Shown here piece after piece: positions 33,937-43,010 of a stretch of 64,000 bases of DNA. The stretch is from Microvirga ossetica (lineage in GTDB: Bacteria > Pseudomonadota > Alphaproteobacteria > Rhizobiales > Beijerinckiaceae). The stretch is taken from contig NZ_CP016617.1 of NCBI RefSeq assembly GCF_002741015.1, positions 620,001 through 684,000 of the forward strand, in the 5' to 3' direction. How positions within the stretch are numbered: the first letter of the stretch is position 1; each line of letters starts with the position of its first letter. The notes under the pieces were generated by a model. That model was not told the DNA's origin. It saw only the letters and a program-made list of their open reading frames with translations, and searched no databases. The position numbers and the translations under genes are program-made.

Positions 33937-34608
33937 ATGTCCATCTTCGACACCTTCCTGAACTGGAAGGTTTTCGTCCAAACCCTTCCCCTCCTGTTGT
34001 CGGGCCTGACCACCACGCTGACCCTGGGAGTGACGGCCATCGTCCTGGGCTTCATCGGCGGGCTGGTTCTCGCGCTGGTCCGGCTCTATGCCAGCTCACC
34101 CCTAAGGCAGATCGCCGTCGCCTACATCGACCTCTTCCGCTCCATCCCGATCCTGGTTCTGCTCGTCGTCATTTACTATGCACTGCCATTCGTCGGGCTG
34201 CGGCTTTCCTCCTTCGGGGCCGCCGCCTCCGCCCTGAGCCTCGTTTCCGCCGCTTATTCCGCGGAGATCTTCCGGGCGGGCATCGAGGCCGTGCCGAGGG
34301 GCCAGTTCGAGGCCGCCCGCGCCCTCGGCCTGAGCCCCTGGCGGCGAATGAGCGACGTGGTGCTGCCGCAGGCGCTTCGGATAGTGATCCCGCCGATCAC
34401 ATCCAATTCCATCAACGTGATGAAGGACACGGCCCTCGCATCCGTGGTGGCGATGCCTGACCTGCTGAAGCAGGCAACGCAGGCGCAGGCGCTGGCGGCG
34501 AACCCGACGCCCCTTATCAGCGCGGCCATCATCTACATCCTGATCCTGATGCCGCTCGTGCGCCTCGTCGGGGTTTTCGAAAAGCGACTTGCGGTGAGGG
34601 GACGATGA
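33937..34608 (+). CDS. Polar amino-acid-type ABC transporter permease
   Basis: HisM/GlnP-type membrane subunit, 223 residues from ATG 33937. Hydrophobic segments include [20 protein letters not shown] and [16 protein letters not shown]; the ATPase-coupling EAA loop is [20 protein letters not shown] followed by [10 protein letters not shown]. The start was set at 33937, because the in-frame ATG 33907 lies against the hairpin with no ribosome site, while GAGG lies upstream of 33937. Only one permease gene is present, so the channel is probably a homodimer. Confidence 0.9.
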   Translation: MSIFDTFLNWKVFVQTLPLLLSGLTTTLTLGVTAIVLGFIGGLVLALVRLYASSPLRQIAVAYIDLFRSIPILVLLVVIYYALPFVGLRLSSFGAAASALSLVSAAYSAEIFRAGIEAVPRGQFEAARALGLSPWRRMSDVVLPQALRIVIPPITSNSINVMKDTALASVVAMPDLLKQATQAQALAANPTPLISAAIIYILILMPLVRLVGVFEKRLAVRGR

Positions 34609-35339
34609 CGCGCCCGATTATCGAGATGAAAAACGTCATCAAATCGTTCGGCCTTTTCCAAGCGCTGCACGGTATCGACCTCAGGGTAAAAGAGGGGGAG
34701 ATCGTCGTCATCATCGGTCCGTCCGGGTCAGGCAAGTCTACCCTGATCCGCTGCATCAACCAGCTTGAGGAGCACAACGGCGGTGTGATCATCGTCGACG
34801 GGGCGGAGGTTGGCCGCGGTCGCAAGAGCACCGTGCTCACCGAGGTGGGAATGGTGTTCCAGAGTTTCAACCTCTTTCCGCATATGACCGTACTCCGCAA
34901 TGTTGCGCTCGGGCCCGTCCGCGTGCGCGGCCTGTCATGGGCGGCAGCGGAGGAGCGCGCCCAGCGCCTTCTGGCCCGCGTCGGGCTCGAGGATCACGTG
35001 GTGAAATATCCGGCGCAACTCTCCGGCGGGCAGCAGCAACGCGTCGGCATCGCCAGGGCGCTGGCCATGGAGCCGAAGGTCCTGCTCTTCGACGAGCCGA
35101 CCTCCGCATTGGATCCGGAGATGGTAGGCGAGGTCCTGGATGTGATGCAGCAACTTGCTAAGACCGGCGTCACCATGGTCGTCGTGACTCATGAGATGGG
35201 ATTTGCCCGCAAAGTCGCTGACCGGGTGGTGTTCATGGACGGAGGACGAATCGTCGAGGAGGGGCCTCCCGACGAGATCTTCAATGCGCCACGCGACCCG
35301 CGCCTCAGAAGCTTCCTTCAGGCCGTCCTTTCCCACTAG
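34605..35339 (+). CDS. Polar amino-acid-type ABC transporter ATPase, GlnQ-like
   Basis: Nucleotide-binding subunit, 244 residues. Walker [16 protein letters not shown] (about residue 37-51), Q-loop [16 protein letters not shown], signature [17 protein letters not shown], Walker [22 protein letters not shown]-loop [18 protein letters not shown]. The ATG overlaps the permease stop by four bases. Confidence 0.95.
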   Translation: MTRPIIEMKNVIKSFGLFQALHGIDLRVKEGEIVVIIGPSGSGKSTLIRCINQLEEHNGGVIIVDGAEVGRGRKSTVLTEVGMVFQSFNLFPHMTVLRNVALGPVRVRGLSWAAAEERAQRLLARVGLEDHVVKYPAQLSGGQQQRVGIARALAMEPKVLLFDEPTSALDPEMVGEVLDVMQQLAKTGVTMVVVTHEMGFARKVADRVVFMDGGRIVEEGPPDEIFNAPRDPRLRSFLQAVLSH

Positions 35340-35351
35340 GCTTATACATCA

Positions 35352-35870
35352 GTGCAGACCCTGTCCCCAAAACGCTTGACGCCGTCAGTCTTCAGCCCTT
35401 TCGGCGAGGTGCTGTCCTTCGACCCGGAACGCAGCCGCCTGGTCAATGACGGGCGGGCGTTGCGCTTCGACACCGACACTCGCTTCGACCACGCTTCTCG
35501 CGATGGCGAGCCCGTGCTTGCAGTCTACCGGGCCTGCGGTGGACCGCTGCCGATGCGGCTCGTGACCTTCGAACGGCATCCTCTGTCGTCGCAGACGTTT
35601 GTGGCTCTCTCTGCTGAGCGTTTTCTGATCGTTGTCGCGCCGGAGGACCGAGCCGGGCTGCCCGATCTCGAGCGGGCCGAAGCGTTCGTCGGCCATCGGG
35701 GCGAGGGGGTCAACTACGCCCGCAACCTCTGGCACGCTCCAATCGCGGCGATTGGCGCCGACGGCGACTTTCTCATGTTCATGTGGGAAAGCGGCTCCCC
35801 CGAAGACTGCATTTTCCATCACCTCCACGAGCCGCTTGTCGTCGGCTCGATCCAACCGTCCGCAGAATAG
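35352..35870 (+). CDS. Ureidoglycolate lyase-family protein (AllA-like)
   Basis: 172 residues of the AllA family (PF04115), which cleaves ureidoglycolate to glyoxylate and urea. Family blocks: KRLTPSVFSPFGEVLSFD at the start, MRLVTFERHPLSSQTFVALS in the middle, and EGVNYARNLWHAPIAAIGAD near the end, corresponding to the HPLSxQ-F-PL and GVNYxxGxWHHPL motifs. It starts with GTG 35352, 12 bp after the ATPase gene. Its presence between a transporter and a hydantoinase suggests that a ureido acid arises in the pathway; the exact substrate may differ from ureidoglycolate. Confidence 0.82.
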   Translation: MQTLSPKRLTPSVFSPFGEVLSFDPERSRLVNDGRALRFDTDTRFDHASRDGEPVLAVYRACGGPLPMRLVTFERHPLSSQTFVALSAERFLIVVAPEDRAGLPDLERAEAFVGHRGEGVNYARNLWHAPIAAIGADGDFLMFMWESGSPEDCIFHHLHEPLVVGSIQPSAE

Positions 35871-35878
35871 GTGCATCC

Positions 35879-37093
35879 ATGTCCCTTGATCTCGCCTTCG
35901 TCCGCTCCCAATTTCCGGCCCTGGCGGACGGCTTCGCCTATTTCGACAATGCTGGTGGCTCCCTGGTGCTGCGCAATGTCGCCGAGCGCATCTCGGAGTA
36001 TCTCCTGACCACGAGCGTGCAGACCGGCGCTAGCTACGAGCATTCGCAACGGGCCACGAGCCGGCTCATGGAGGCCCGCGCCAAGATCGCGCGGCTGCTC
36101 GGCGCGGAACGCCCGGAGGAGATTGTGCTGGGACCCTCGACCACCGTCCTCGCCCAGTTCCTGTCCCGAGCCATGGAAGGCCGCCTCAAGCCGGGTGACG
36201 AGATCGTCGTCACGAATTTCGACCACGAGTCGAATATCGGTCCATGGCGCTCCCTGGAGAAGCGCGGCATCGTCATCAAGGAATGGTCCATCGATCGCGA
36301 CAGCTACGAGATCGACCTGCATGAACTCGATCGCCTGATGACCGAACGGACCCGGCTTGTGGCGGTGACCCATGCGTCAAATATTATGGGCACCATCAAC
36401 CCGGTCAAGGAGATCGCGCGCCGTGTGCACGAGCGGGGCGCCGAAATCGTCGTCGACGCCGTTGCCTATGCTCCCCACCGGGCTGTGAACGTGAACGATC
36501 TCGACGTCGACTACTACATCTTCAGCTTCTACAAGACCTACGGCCCCCACTTCGCCGTGATGTACGGCAAGTACGAGAAGCTGCTCGAGCTCGACGGGCT
36601 CTATCACTACTTCTACGGCCGCGAAAAGGTGCCGATGAAGCTCGAGCCCGGCAACACTAATTACGAACTCGCCTGGGGTTCGGCCGGCATCGTGGACTAC
36701 ATCGACGCCCTCGGCGGCGGCACCGGCGACCGGGCCGCCATCGACCGCGCCTTCGGTAAGATCGCGGCGCACGAGACCCTTCTGGGAGAAAAGCTCCTCG
36801 CCTATCTGAGGGACCGCAACGACGTGCGCATCGTCGGGCGCCGTGACAGCGCAACGGATCGCCGCGTACCGACCATCGCCTTCAAGGTGGACGGACGCGA
36901 CTCGGCCGAGATCGTGCGTTCCATAGAAGCCGACAGGATCGGCATCCGCTTCGGGGACTTCCACTCCCGTCGTCTGATCGAGCACCTTGACCTTGCCGAA
37001 GGTAATGGCGTGGTGCGCGTCTCCATGGTGCACTACAATACGCCAGAGGAGGTCGACCGGCTGATCACAAGCCTCGACCGCGCGCTCGCCTGA
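35879..37093 (+). CDS. Class V aminotransferase, cysteine-desulfurase-like
   Basis: PLP enzyme of 404 residues in the VC1184-like subgroup of cysteine-desulfurase-like proteins. Start at MSLDLAFVRSQFPALADGFA, 8 bp after the AllA-like gene. Cofactor-contact regions are ASYEHSQRATSRLMEARAKI, TNFDHESNIGPWRSLEKRGI and EIVVDAVAYAPHRAVNVNDL; the Schiff-base Lys is in YYIFSFYKTYGPHFAVMYGK (about residue 221), not the SGHK form of true IscS/SufS. No Cys-containing active loop is obvious. Likely acts as a lyase, epimerase or transaminase on the imported ligand; reaction unknown. Confidence 0.85.
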   Translation: MSLDLAFVRSQFPALADGFAYFDNAGGSLVLRNVAERISEYLLTTSVQTGASYEHSQRATSRLMEARAKIARLLGAERPEEIVLGPSTTVLAQFLSRAMEGRLKPGDEIVVTNFDHESNIGPWRSLEKRGIVIKEWSIDRDSYEIDLHELDRLMTERTRLVAVTHASNIMGTINPVKEIARRVHERGAEIVVDAVAYAPHRAVNVNDLDVDYYIFSFYKTYGPHFAVMYGKYEKLLELDGLYHYFYGREKVPMKLEPGNTNYELAWGSAGIVDYIDALGGGTGDRAAIDRAFGKIAAHETLLGEKLLAYLRDRNDVRIVGRRDSATDRRVPTIAFKVDGRDSAEIVRSIEADRIGIRFGDFHSRRLIEHLDLAEGNGVVRVSMVHYNTPEEVDRLITSLDRALA

Positions 37094-37104
37094 GGAGGAC
37101 GCCG

Positions 37105-38523
37105 ATGGAGCTCGATCTCGCGATCCGGGGTGGCACTATCGTCACCGCATCCGACACGATCCGCTGCGACGTGGGTATCAGGGGTGAGCGCATCGTAGCG
37201 CTGGGCGAGAATCTTCGCGCCCAGCGCGAAATCGATGCTGCCGGGCTCCTCGTGCTCCCCGGGGGCATAGACAGCCATGTTCACATCGCGCAACCTTCCG
37301 GGCCCGGCGTGGTGATGGCGGATGACTTCGCCTCCGCCACAGCTTCGGCCGCGGCCGGCGGCAATACCACAGTCCTTCCCTTCGCGCTCCAGCAGCGGGG
37401 CACTTCTTTGCGCGCCTGCGTCGAGGACTACCGGCGGAAGGCCGAGAGCGAGTGCTACGTCGACACGGCCTTCCACCTGATCGTCTCTGATCCGACACCT
37501 GAGGTTCTAGGGCAGGAGCTTCCCGCACTGCTCAAGGACGGCTACACGTCGTTCAAGGTCTTCATGACCTACGATGATCTCGTGCTGAAGGACCGCGAGC
37601 TTCTCGACGTATTCGAGGTTGCGCGCCGGGAGCGCGCCCTCGTGATGGTTCACGCGGAAGGATACGACGCGATCCGCTACATGACCGAGCGCCTCGAGCG
37701 CGAGGGCCGGACCGCTCCCTATTATCATGCGGTTTCCCGCCCCGAGATCGTGGAGCGGGAGGCCACGCATCGGGCGATCAGCCATGCGGAGCTTGTCGAT
37801 GTGCCGATCATGATCGTGCATGTGTCGGGCCGCGAGGCGATGGAGCAGATCCGCTGGGCACAGTCCCGCGGCCTCAAGGTCTATGCCGAGACCTGTCCAC
37901 AATACATCACGCTCACCGCCGAGGACCTACAAGGTCCGGACATGGACATGAGTGGTGCGAAATACGTCTGCTCGCCTCCGCCGCGAGACGTTGAGAGCCA
38001 GGCGGCTATTTGGGAGGGTCTACGCAGCGGCGTGTTCCAGACTTTTTCCTCAGACCATTGCCCATTCCGCTACGACAGTCCGTCCGGCAAGCTCCACCCG
38101 AACGGCAAGACCTCCTTCCGCTGGGTGCCGAACGGCATCCCCGGTGTTGAGACCCGCCTGCCCATTCTGTTCTCGGAGGGCGTTTCCAAAGGACGGATCT
38201 CCCTCAACCGTTTCGTGGAACTGACCGCCACCAACCACGCGAAGATCTACGGCCTCTATCCACGCAAAGGTTCTATCGGCGTCGGCTTCGACGCGGACAT
38301 CGTGCTCTGGGACCCGAACCGGCGCGAGGTCATCCGCCAGGAGATCCTGCACCACGGTGCCGACTACACGCCCTGGGAAGGGTTCGAGGTCACCGGATGG
38401 CCGGTGACGACGTTGCTGCGCGGCCAAATCGTGGCCGAAGGCGGACGTATCGTCGGTGCCAAGGGAGCTGGTCGCATCCTGGCACGGGACGTATCGGCCT
38501 ATGCCGCGTCACCCTGCACCTGA
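37105..38523 (+). CDS. Hydantoinase/dihydropyrimidinase-family amidohydrolase
   Basis: 472-residue cyclic amidohydrolase that opens five- or six-membered ureide rings. Metal ligands are visible: His pair in PGGIDSHVHIAQP (about 57-64), the Lys to be carboxylated in YTSFKVFMTYDD (about 152), His in VMVHAEGYDAI, His in PIMIVHVSGREAM and Asp in TFSSDHCPFRYD. Length and order match D-hydantoinases. GGAGG-like AGGAGGAC precedes ATG 37105. As the last operon gene it may open a ring to a carbamoyl amino acid; no separate carbamoylase is encoded here, so the AllA-like or PLP enzyme may act next. Confidence 0.92.
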   Translation: MELDLAIRGGTIVTASDTIRCDVGIRGERIVALGENLRAQREIDAAGLLVLPGGIDSHVHIAQPSGPGVVMADDFASATASAAAGGNTTVLPFALQQRGTSLRACVEDYRRKAESECYVDTAFHLIVSDPTPEVLGQELPALLKDGYTSFKVFMTYDDLVLKDRELLDVFEVARRERALVMVHAEGYDAIRYMTERLEREGRTAPYYHAVSRPEIVEREATHRAISHAELVDVPIMIVHVSGREAMEQIRWAQSRGLKVYAETCPQYITLTAEDLQGPDMDMSGAKYVCSPPPRDVESQAAIWEGLRSGVFQTFSSDHCPFRYDSPSGKLHPNGKTSFRWVPNGIPGVETRLPILFSEGVSKGRISLNRFVELTATNHAKIYGLYPRKGSIGVGFDADIVLWDPNRREVIRQEILHHGADYTPWEGFEVTGWPVTTLLRGQIVAEGGRIVGAKGAGRILARDVSAYAASPCT

Positions 38524-39056
38524 AAGCGGCGCTTCCGCCTACCCTTCCTGAGATGGGGAAGCACCTATCCTTAGGCTCAACTAGGGACAGCCCACGGTGA
38601 TCAAAATCGCCACTATCGCGTGCCCTGAGAAGGAATCTTCGCTGCTGCGCTGCACGCTTAATGCGAAGAGTTATAGGGGCGCGCTTCGACAACCGAAACT
38701 CTGGGGCGTTCCGAACAGCATTGCCGTCACCTCTGGGCGAACGAGGCCCACGGCTTTGAGGATCACCAAGGTCTCCGTTTGGCACATCTGCGAAGTAGGT
38801 CGAATGTCCGGTCGAGCGGGGAGTTGCAGACCCTCCCAGGGGGCCTGCCCAGGGGGCCTGTAATTTCCTCGGGCGACCCGTTTCAGACCTTCCGTGCGAA
38901 AGTTCATGAATGAGCCATCTCAAGCAGTTCGCAGGTTGCGTGCTGCGCCTCCAATGTGCCTCGTCCGCCTTGCCTGACGTGCCTAACCCGGTCCAACAAC
39001 CCGCGGCGGAGCTGTCTTCTTCACGACAAATTCCCCGGGTGTTGCGCCTAAGGGCT
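38524..39056. other. 533-bp gap with repeat-like sequence
   Basis: No recognisable gene. Part of it (38775-38890) belongs to the dispersed intergenic repeat; a short tandem duplication of CCCAGGGGGCCTG lies at about 38836-38862. It separates the hydantoinase operon from a truncated TetR gene. Confidence 0.4.
38775..38890. repeat. Dispersed intergenic repeat, copy E
   Basis: TTTGGCACATCTGCGAAGTA and CGAATGTCCGG match the copy near 46695 (TTTGGCACGTCTCGGAAGTA, CGAATGTCAGC). Its tail ATTTCCTCGGGCGACCC, CAGACCTTCC resembles a string near 19568-19600. Confidence 0.5.
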
Positions 39057-39530
39057 CTACTCAGCGATGCCCTGGCGTAAGAGGCGGTTGACTGCTTCGA
39101 CGACCCGCTGGTGCTCCTCCTCCGAGAAGGGATTGAGGTCGTGCATTTCCAGGCTGTTCAGGCCCTCAATGGCCAGCCAACCCAACAGCGCCGCGTCGAG
39201 ATCATCCGACGTGGCTTTCAGGTTCTCCAGGGTCGCCTTGATGACCTCGCGCACGGGATCGAGCAGGCGCGGGTTCTCGGCCGAAGCGGCCAGCATGCCA
39301 CTGGCAACCTCCTTCGTCTTGCCCTTGCGCAGTTTGAGCAGCGCCGCCGTGCACAGACGTGCTTCCAGGTTCCGCCCGGGCTCGGCTTCGGCTCGGAGCG
39401 CCTCTCGCTCCGCCGAAACCTCGTCGACGAGGCGCTGGACCATGGCCTGAAGCAGCGCCTCCTTGGTGGAAAAGTTGTAGAGTAGCCCACCCTTGCTGAG
39501 ACCTGACCGTTCGGCGACGGCATCTAGATG
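39057..39530 (-). pseudogene. TetR-family regulator, 5' truncated
   Basis: The minus strand reads LDAVAERSGLSKGGLLYNFS, TKEALLQAMVQRLVDEVSAE and a helical ligand domain ending LRQGIAE. The first block is the recognition helix and following helix of a TetR DNA-binding domain; the preceding helices (about 30 residues) are missing and an in-frame TGA lies at 39546-39548. An internal ATG at 39443 could start a 128-residue product lacking the DNA-binding domain. The IS21-family element begins 120 bp away and probably caused the loss. Confidence 0.78.
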
Positions 39531-39770
39531 TTTAGACCCTGGACATCACCTAGAAAACACCGCTCAGGAACAATTCGACAGGAATGGAGCAGCACTCGAC
39601 TTCCTGAGGCTAATGGAAATCACGCGCACCATGGGTCCGGCGGCCACCCTGAGAACGGCGGTGCAAAATTTGACCACGGTAGCGGCGGGATAGACCCGCT
39701 GCGGGCGGCGCAAAAGTCGTCCACCTATTCCCTTTCTGCCGGTTGCAGGGAGGGCTGGGGGATTTTCACC

Positions 39771-41258
39771 GTGGAACTTTACCGGAAGGTTCGGCTGGCG
39801 TGCTCTGAAGGCATGAGCCAGCGCGAGGCGGCGAAGCATTTCAACATATCGCGCGACAGCGTTCGCAAGATGATGGCCTATGCGGAGCCGCCCGGCTATC
39901 GGCGTCATGCTCCTGTCCGGCGCCCGAAGCTGGAAACGTTCGTCCCGATCATCGATGCCTGGCTGGAGGGCGATCGGTCGGTTCACCGCAAGCAACGCCA
40001 TACGGCGAAGCGGGTGTTTGACCGGCTCCGGGAGGAGCATGGGTTCACCGGCGGCTATACGACGATCAAAGACTACATCCGCGAGCGCGAGCGGCGATGC
40101 CAGGAGATGTTTGTGCCGCTGTCGCACCCACCCGGCCATGCGCAGGCCGACTTCGGGGAGGCGGTGGTCGTGATCGGCGGGGTGGAGCAGAAAGCGCATT
40201 TCTTCGTGCTTGATCTTCCGCACAGCGATGCGTGTTTCGTCCGGGCCTATCCCGCGGCTGTGTCTGAGGCCTGGGTGGACGGCCACATCCAGGCCTTTGC
40301 CTTCTTCGGTGCGGTGCCGCAGTCGGTGCTCTATGACAATGACCGCTGCCTGGTGGCAAAGATCCTGCCGGACGGGACGCGCAAGCGGGCGGCGTTGTTC
40401 AGTGGTTTCCTGTCGCACTACGTGATCCGGGATCGCTACGGTCGTCCGGGCAAGGGGAACGACAAAGGGAATGTGGAGGGCCTCGTCGGTTATTCCCGTC
40501 GCAACTTCATGGTGCCAATCCCGAACTTCCCGAGCTGGGAGACCTTCAACACCTGGCTGGAGGGGCAATGTCGCAAGCGGCAGGATGACAAGCTGCGGGG
40601 GCCGGCCGAGACGATCGGCCAGCGCCTGCAGCGGGATACCGCGGCCATGCGTCCCCTGCCGGCCTCGCCATTTGAGGCCTGCGATCAGGCCAGCGGGCGC
40701 GTCTCATCGCAGTCGCTCGTGCGCTACAAGACCAACGACTACTCGGTGCCCGTGGCCTGGGGCCATCAGGATGTCTGGATCCGGGGCTATGTCGACGAGG
40801 TGGTGATCGGCTGCCGCAGCGAGGTCATTGCGCGCCATCCCCGCAGCTACGAGCGGGAAGAGGTGATCTTTAATCCGCTACATTACCTCCCGTTGATCGA
40901 GAACAAGATCAACGCACTCGATCAGGCCGCTCCTTTGCAGGGATGGGACCTGCCCGAGGAGTTCGCGACCTTGCGCGGCTTGATGGAAGTCCGCATGAAC
41001 AAGCAGGGCCGGCGCGAATATGTGCAGGTGCTGCGGCTGCTGGAACTCTTCAATCTCCCGGATCTCCATGCTGCGGTGAAGCAGGCCCTGCAGATGGGGG
41101 CGATCGGCTTCGATGCGGTCAAGCATCTGGTCCTGTGCCGGGTGGAGCGCAGACCGCCGCGGCTGGACCTCGATGTTTACCCCTATCTGCCGAAAGCCAG
41201 GGTCGAGAAGACATCGGCGGCGGCCTATATGTGCCTGATCTCGGAGGATGCCGCATGA
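39771..41258 (+). CDS. istA: IS21-family transposase IstA
   Basis: DDE transposase, 495 residues from GTG 39771. N-terminal helix-turn-helix in CSEGMSQREAAKHFNISRDS VRKMM, then an integrase core with first Asp in HPPGHAQADFGEAVVVIGG, second Asp in QSVLYDNDRCLVAK and Glu in KGNDKGNVEGLVGYSRRNF. The C-terminal domain includes SSQSLVRYKTNDYSVPVAWG. GTG was chosen because it begins the conserved VELYRKVRLACSEG; no ATG precedes it in a plausible place. It overlaps istB by four bases. Confidence 0.93.
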   Translation: MELYRKVRLACSEGMSQREAAKHFNISRDSVRKMMAYAEPPGYRRHAPVRRPKLETFVPIIDAWLEGDRSVHRKQRHTAKRVFDRLREEHGFTGGYTTIKDYIRERERRCQEMFVPLSHPPGHAQADFGEAVVVIGGVEQKAHFFVLDLPHSDACFVRAYPAAVSEAWVDGHIQAFAFFGAVPQSVLYDNDRCLVAKILPDGTRKRAALFSGFLSHYVIRDRYGRPGKGNDKGNVEGLVGYSRRNFMVPIPNFPSWETFNTWLEGQCRKRQDDKLRGPAETIGQRLQRDTAAMRPLPASPFEACDQASGRVSSQSLVRYKTNDYSVPVAWGHQDVWIRGYVDEVVIGCRSEVIARHPRSYEREEVIFNPLHYLPLIENKINALDQAAPLQGWDLPEEFATLRGLMEVRMNKQGRREYVQVLRLLELFNLPDLHAAVKQALQMGAIGFDAVKHLVLCRVERRPPRLDLDVYPYLPKARVEKTSAAAYMCLISEDAA

Positions 41259-42022
41259 GCGCTGAAGCTCCCGAGATTTTGCTCGCCCACCACCTCAAGG
41301 CGCTCAAACTGCCCACATTCCTGCGCGAGCACCAGAAGCTGGCCCGCCAATGCGCCACCGAGGGGCTTGACCATGTCCGCTTCTTGGCCCGGCTCGTGGA
41401 GATGGAGCTGATCGACCGCGAGCGGCGGATGGTCGAGCGGCGCATCAAGACCGCGAAGTTCCCGGCCGTCAAAAGCCTCGACAGCTTCGACTTCGCCGCC
41501 ATCCCGAGACTGAACAAGATGCAGGTCCTAGAGCTGGCGCGTGGCGAGTGGATCGAGCGGCGCGAGAATGTCATTGCCCTCGGCCCCTCCGGCACCGGCA
41601 AGACCCATATCGCCCTGGGGCTCGGGCTGGCCGCCTGCCAAAGGGGACTGTCCGTCGGCTTCACCACAGCCTCTGCCCTGGTCAGCGAGATGATGGAGGC
41701 CCGTGACGAGCGCCGCCTGCTTCGTCTCCAGAGGCAGATGGCCGGATACAAGCTGCTGATCATCGACGAACTGGGCTTCGTGCCCCTCTCGAAGACCGGG
41801 GCGGAGCTGCTGTTCGAGCTGATCTCGCGACGCTACGAACGCGGCGCCACCCTCATAACCAGCAATCTGCCCTTTGACGAATGGACCGAGACCCTTGGCT
41901 CAGAACGCCTTACGGGCGCACTTCTCGACCGACTGACCCACCATGTCAGCATCCTCGAGATGAACGGCGAGAGCTACCGTCTTGCTCATAGCCGATCGCG
42001 CAAACGGCAAACATCGTCCTGA
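41255..42022 (+). CDS. istB: IS21-family helper ATPase IstB
   Basis: AAA+ ATPase that assists IstA in target capture, 255 residues. N-terminal region HHLKALKLPTFLREHQKLAR; Walker A ALGPSGTGKTHIALGLGLAA (about residue 107); Walker B KLLIIDELGFVPLSKTGAEL; then SNLPFDEWTETLGSERLTGA and LLDRLTHHVSILEMNGESYR, typical of IstB. ATG 41255 overlaps the istA stop. Confidence 0.95.
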   Translation: MSAEAPEILLAHHLKALKLPTFLREHQKLARQCATEGLDHVRFLARLVEMELIDRERRMVERRIKTAKFPAVKSLDSFDFAAIPRLNKMQVLELARGEWIERRENVIALGPSGTGKTHIALGLGLAACQRGLSVGFTTASALVSEMMEARDERRLLRLQRQMAGYKLLIIDELGFVPLSKTGAELLFELISRRYERGATLITSNLPFDEWTETLGSERLTGALLDRLTHHVSILEMNGESYRLAHSRSRKRQTSS

Positions 42023-42152
42023 AATCAACCCGATGACAATTGGCCCAGGGGGCCAATGCGCCATGGCACGCGCCAGCTATGTGGTCAGCGCGCCCGCCAC
42101 TGGCCCAGTTTTGCGCCGCCCCGTGGTCGACTTTTGAACCGCCGTTGACACC

Positions 42153-42224
42153 TATTTCGTCGAAAAGCCCATTCGTCCGGAAAGACTGCTTGAGATGATC
42201 CGAGCACTGCTCCGCGAGGAATAG
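42153..42224 (+). pseudogene. Response regulator, C-terminal remnant
   Basis: Directly after the IS21 right end the + strand reads YFVEKPIRPERLLEMIRALL REE and TAG. This matches the last beta strand, invariant Lys-Pro and helix 5 of a receiver domain (the KP of EKPI). Everything upstream is gone, so the element or an associated deletion removed the gene. A hairpin follows at once. Confidence 0.55.
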
Positions 42225-42225
42225 G

Positions 42226-42248
42226 AGTGCCACGAACGCCGTGGCACT
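42226..42248 (+). terminator. Hairpin after the response-regulator remnant
   Basis: AGTGCCACG (42226-42234) pairs with CGTGGCACT (42240-42248) around a 5-base loop, two bases past the TAG of the remnant, between convergent genes. There is no strong U-tract. Confidence 0.5.
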
Positions 42249-42275
42249 GAAACGCGGGCCAAACCCCTCCAGTAG

Positions 42276-43010
42276 TTATGGGCGCCCTGCAAAGAGCGCG
42301 TCATTTCGGGTGCGCCATGCTTCATCCGCCAGCCATTTGTAGTCCTGATCAGGCATGTGCGGCACAGTCCTGACGCTTGCCTCGGTCATGGGAAGGAAGA
42401 AGCTGTCCCGTTCCTGCGAGACCTTAAGGGAACGGATCGGAACGACGATGCTGTCCTTGCCGGGTGTGAAGAAACCTCCTGACGCCACAATAGCGTAGTC
42501 GCGGCGGTCTTTGGTGCCAAACACGACGTTTCTGACCTCTCCGACGATTTTGTCATCGGCACTTCGCACCTCTGCCCCGATGATCTGGTCGGCCCTCAAA
42601 CCTGGAGCGAGCTCGTCGATGTGAATGAGCGGCCTGGCATCCTTATCGGCACGACGGCCCTGGACCGCGCCGCGCTGGACCTTCGGCTCGCGCGCGCTCA
42701 TCTGGGTTTCCGCATCCTCTTCATCGTTGCCACCCAAGGAGTTCATTGGCGGGCCGGAGAGAAGTTCGCGGATGTTGCCCAGAAGGCGCTCGCAATCGTC
42801 ATGCCGCCCGTAAGACCAGAGCGTGATCGCAGCATCGCGTAAGTTGCGCAGGTCCCGAACCGTCTGGCGATTGGCCTTCCCGCGAAGCTCGGGCTTTTGC
42901 AGGATGGCTTCTTCGAGTTTGGCATCGGCGATCTGGCACTCGGCCATCGCTTGGGTGGCGCCGAGCATGCCGAGGAGAGTGACGGTGAGGAGAAGTCGTG
43001 CCGGTTTCAT
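42276..43010 (-). CDS. Exported PRC-barrel domain protein
   Basis: 244 residues with a signal peptide (PARLLLTVTLLGMLGATQAM A). An N-terminal helical part (CQIADAKLEEAILQKPELRG, DLRNLRDAAITLWSYGRHDD, CERLLGNIRELLSGPP) is followed by an acidic and basic linker and a PRC-barrel domain: LRADQIIGAEVRSADDKIVG, EVRNVVFGTKDRRDYAIVAS, GGFFTPGKDSIVVPIRSLKV. PRC-barrels bind RNA or proteins or sense envelope state; in alphaproteobacteria such periplasmic forms are common and of unknown function. The two cysteines may pair. Confidence 0.85.
   Translation of the reverse strand: MKPARLLLTVTLLGMLGATQAMAECQIADAKLEEAILQKPELRGKANRQTVRDLRNLRDAAITLWSYGRHDDCERLLGNIRELLSGPPMNSLGGNDEEDAETQMSAREPKVQRGAVQGRRADKDARPLIHIDELAPGLRADQIIGAEVRSADDKIVGEVRNVVFGTKDRRDYAIVASGGFFTPGKDSIVVPIRSLKVSQERDSFFLPMTEASVRTVPHMPDQDYKWLADEAWRTRNDALFAGRP

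Larger units (their letters stand above)
39650..42150 (+). mobile_element. IS21-family insertion sequence, about 2.5 kb
   Basis: Left end TGAGAACGGCGGTGCAAAAT and right end (reverse complement) TGTCAACGGCGGTTCAAAAG form the inverted repeats, continuing as TTGACCAC against TCGACCAC. Subterminal copies of the same motif occur inside (GCGGCGCAAAAGTCGTCCAC near 39706; GCGGCGCAAAACTGGGCCAG at the right), as is usual for IS21 transposase-binding sites. Both istA and istB are intact. No convincing 4-8 bp target duplication is seen: the left flank is CCACCC and the right flank CCTATT. Confidence 0.88.

Noticed and set aside
38836..38862. Tandem CCCAGGGGGCCTG twice, considered as a repeat array or CRISPR-like unit
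   Set aside because: Only two units without spacers; no CRISPR array or cas gene anywhere in the window.
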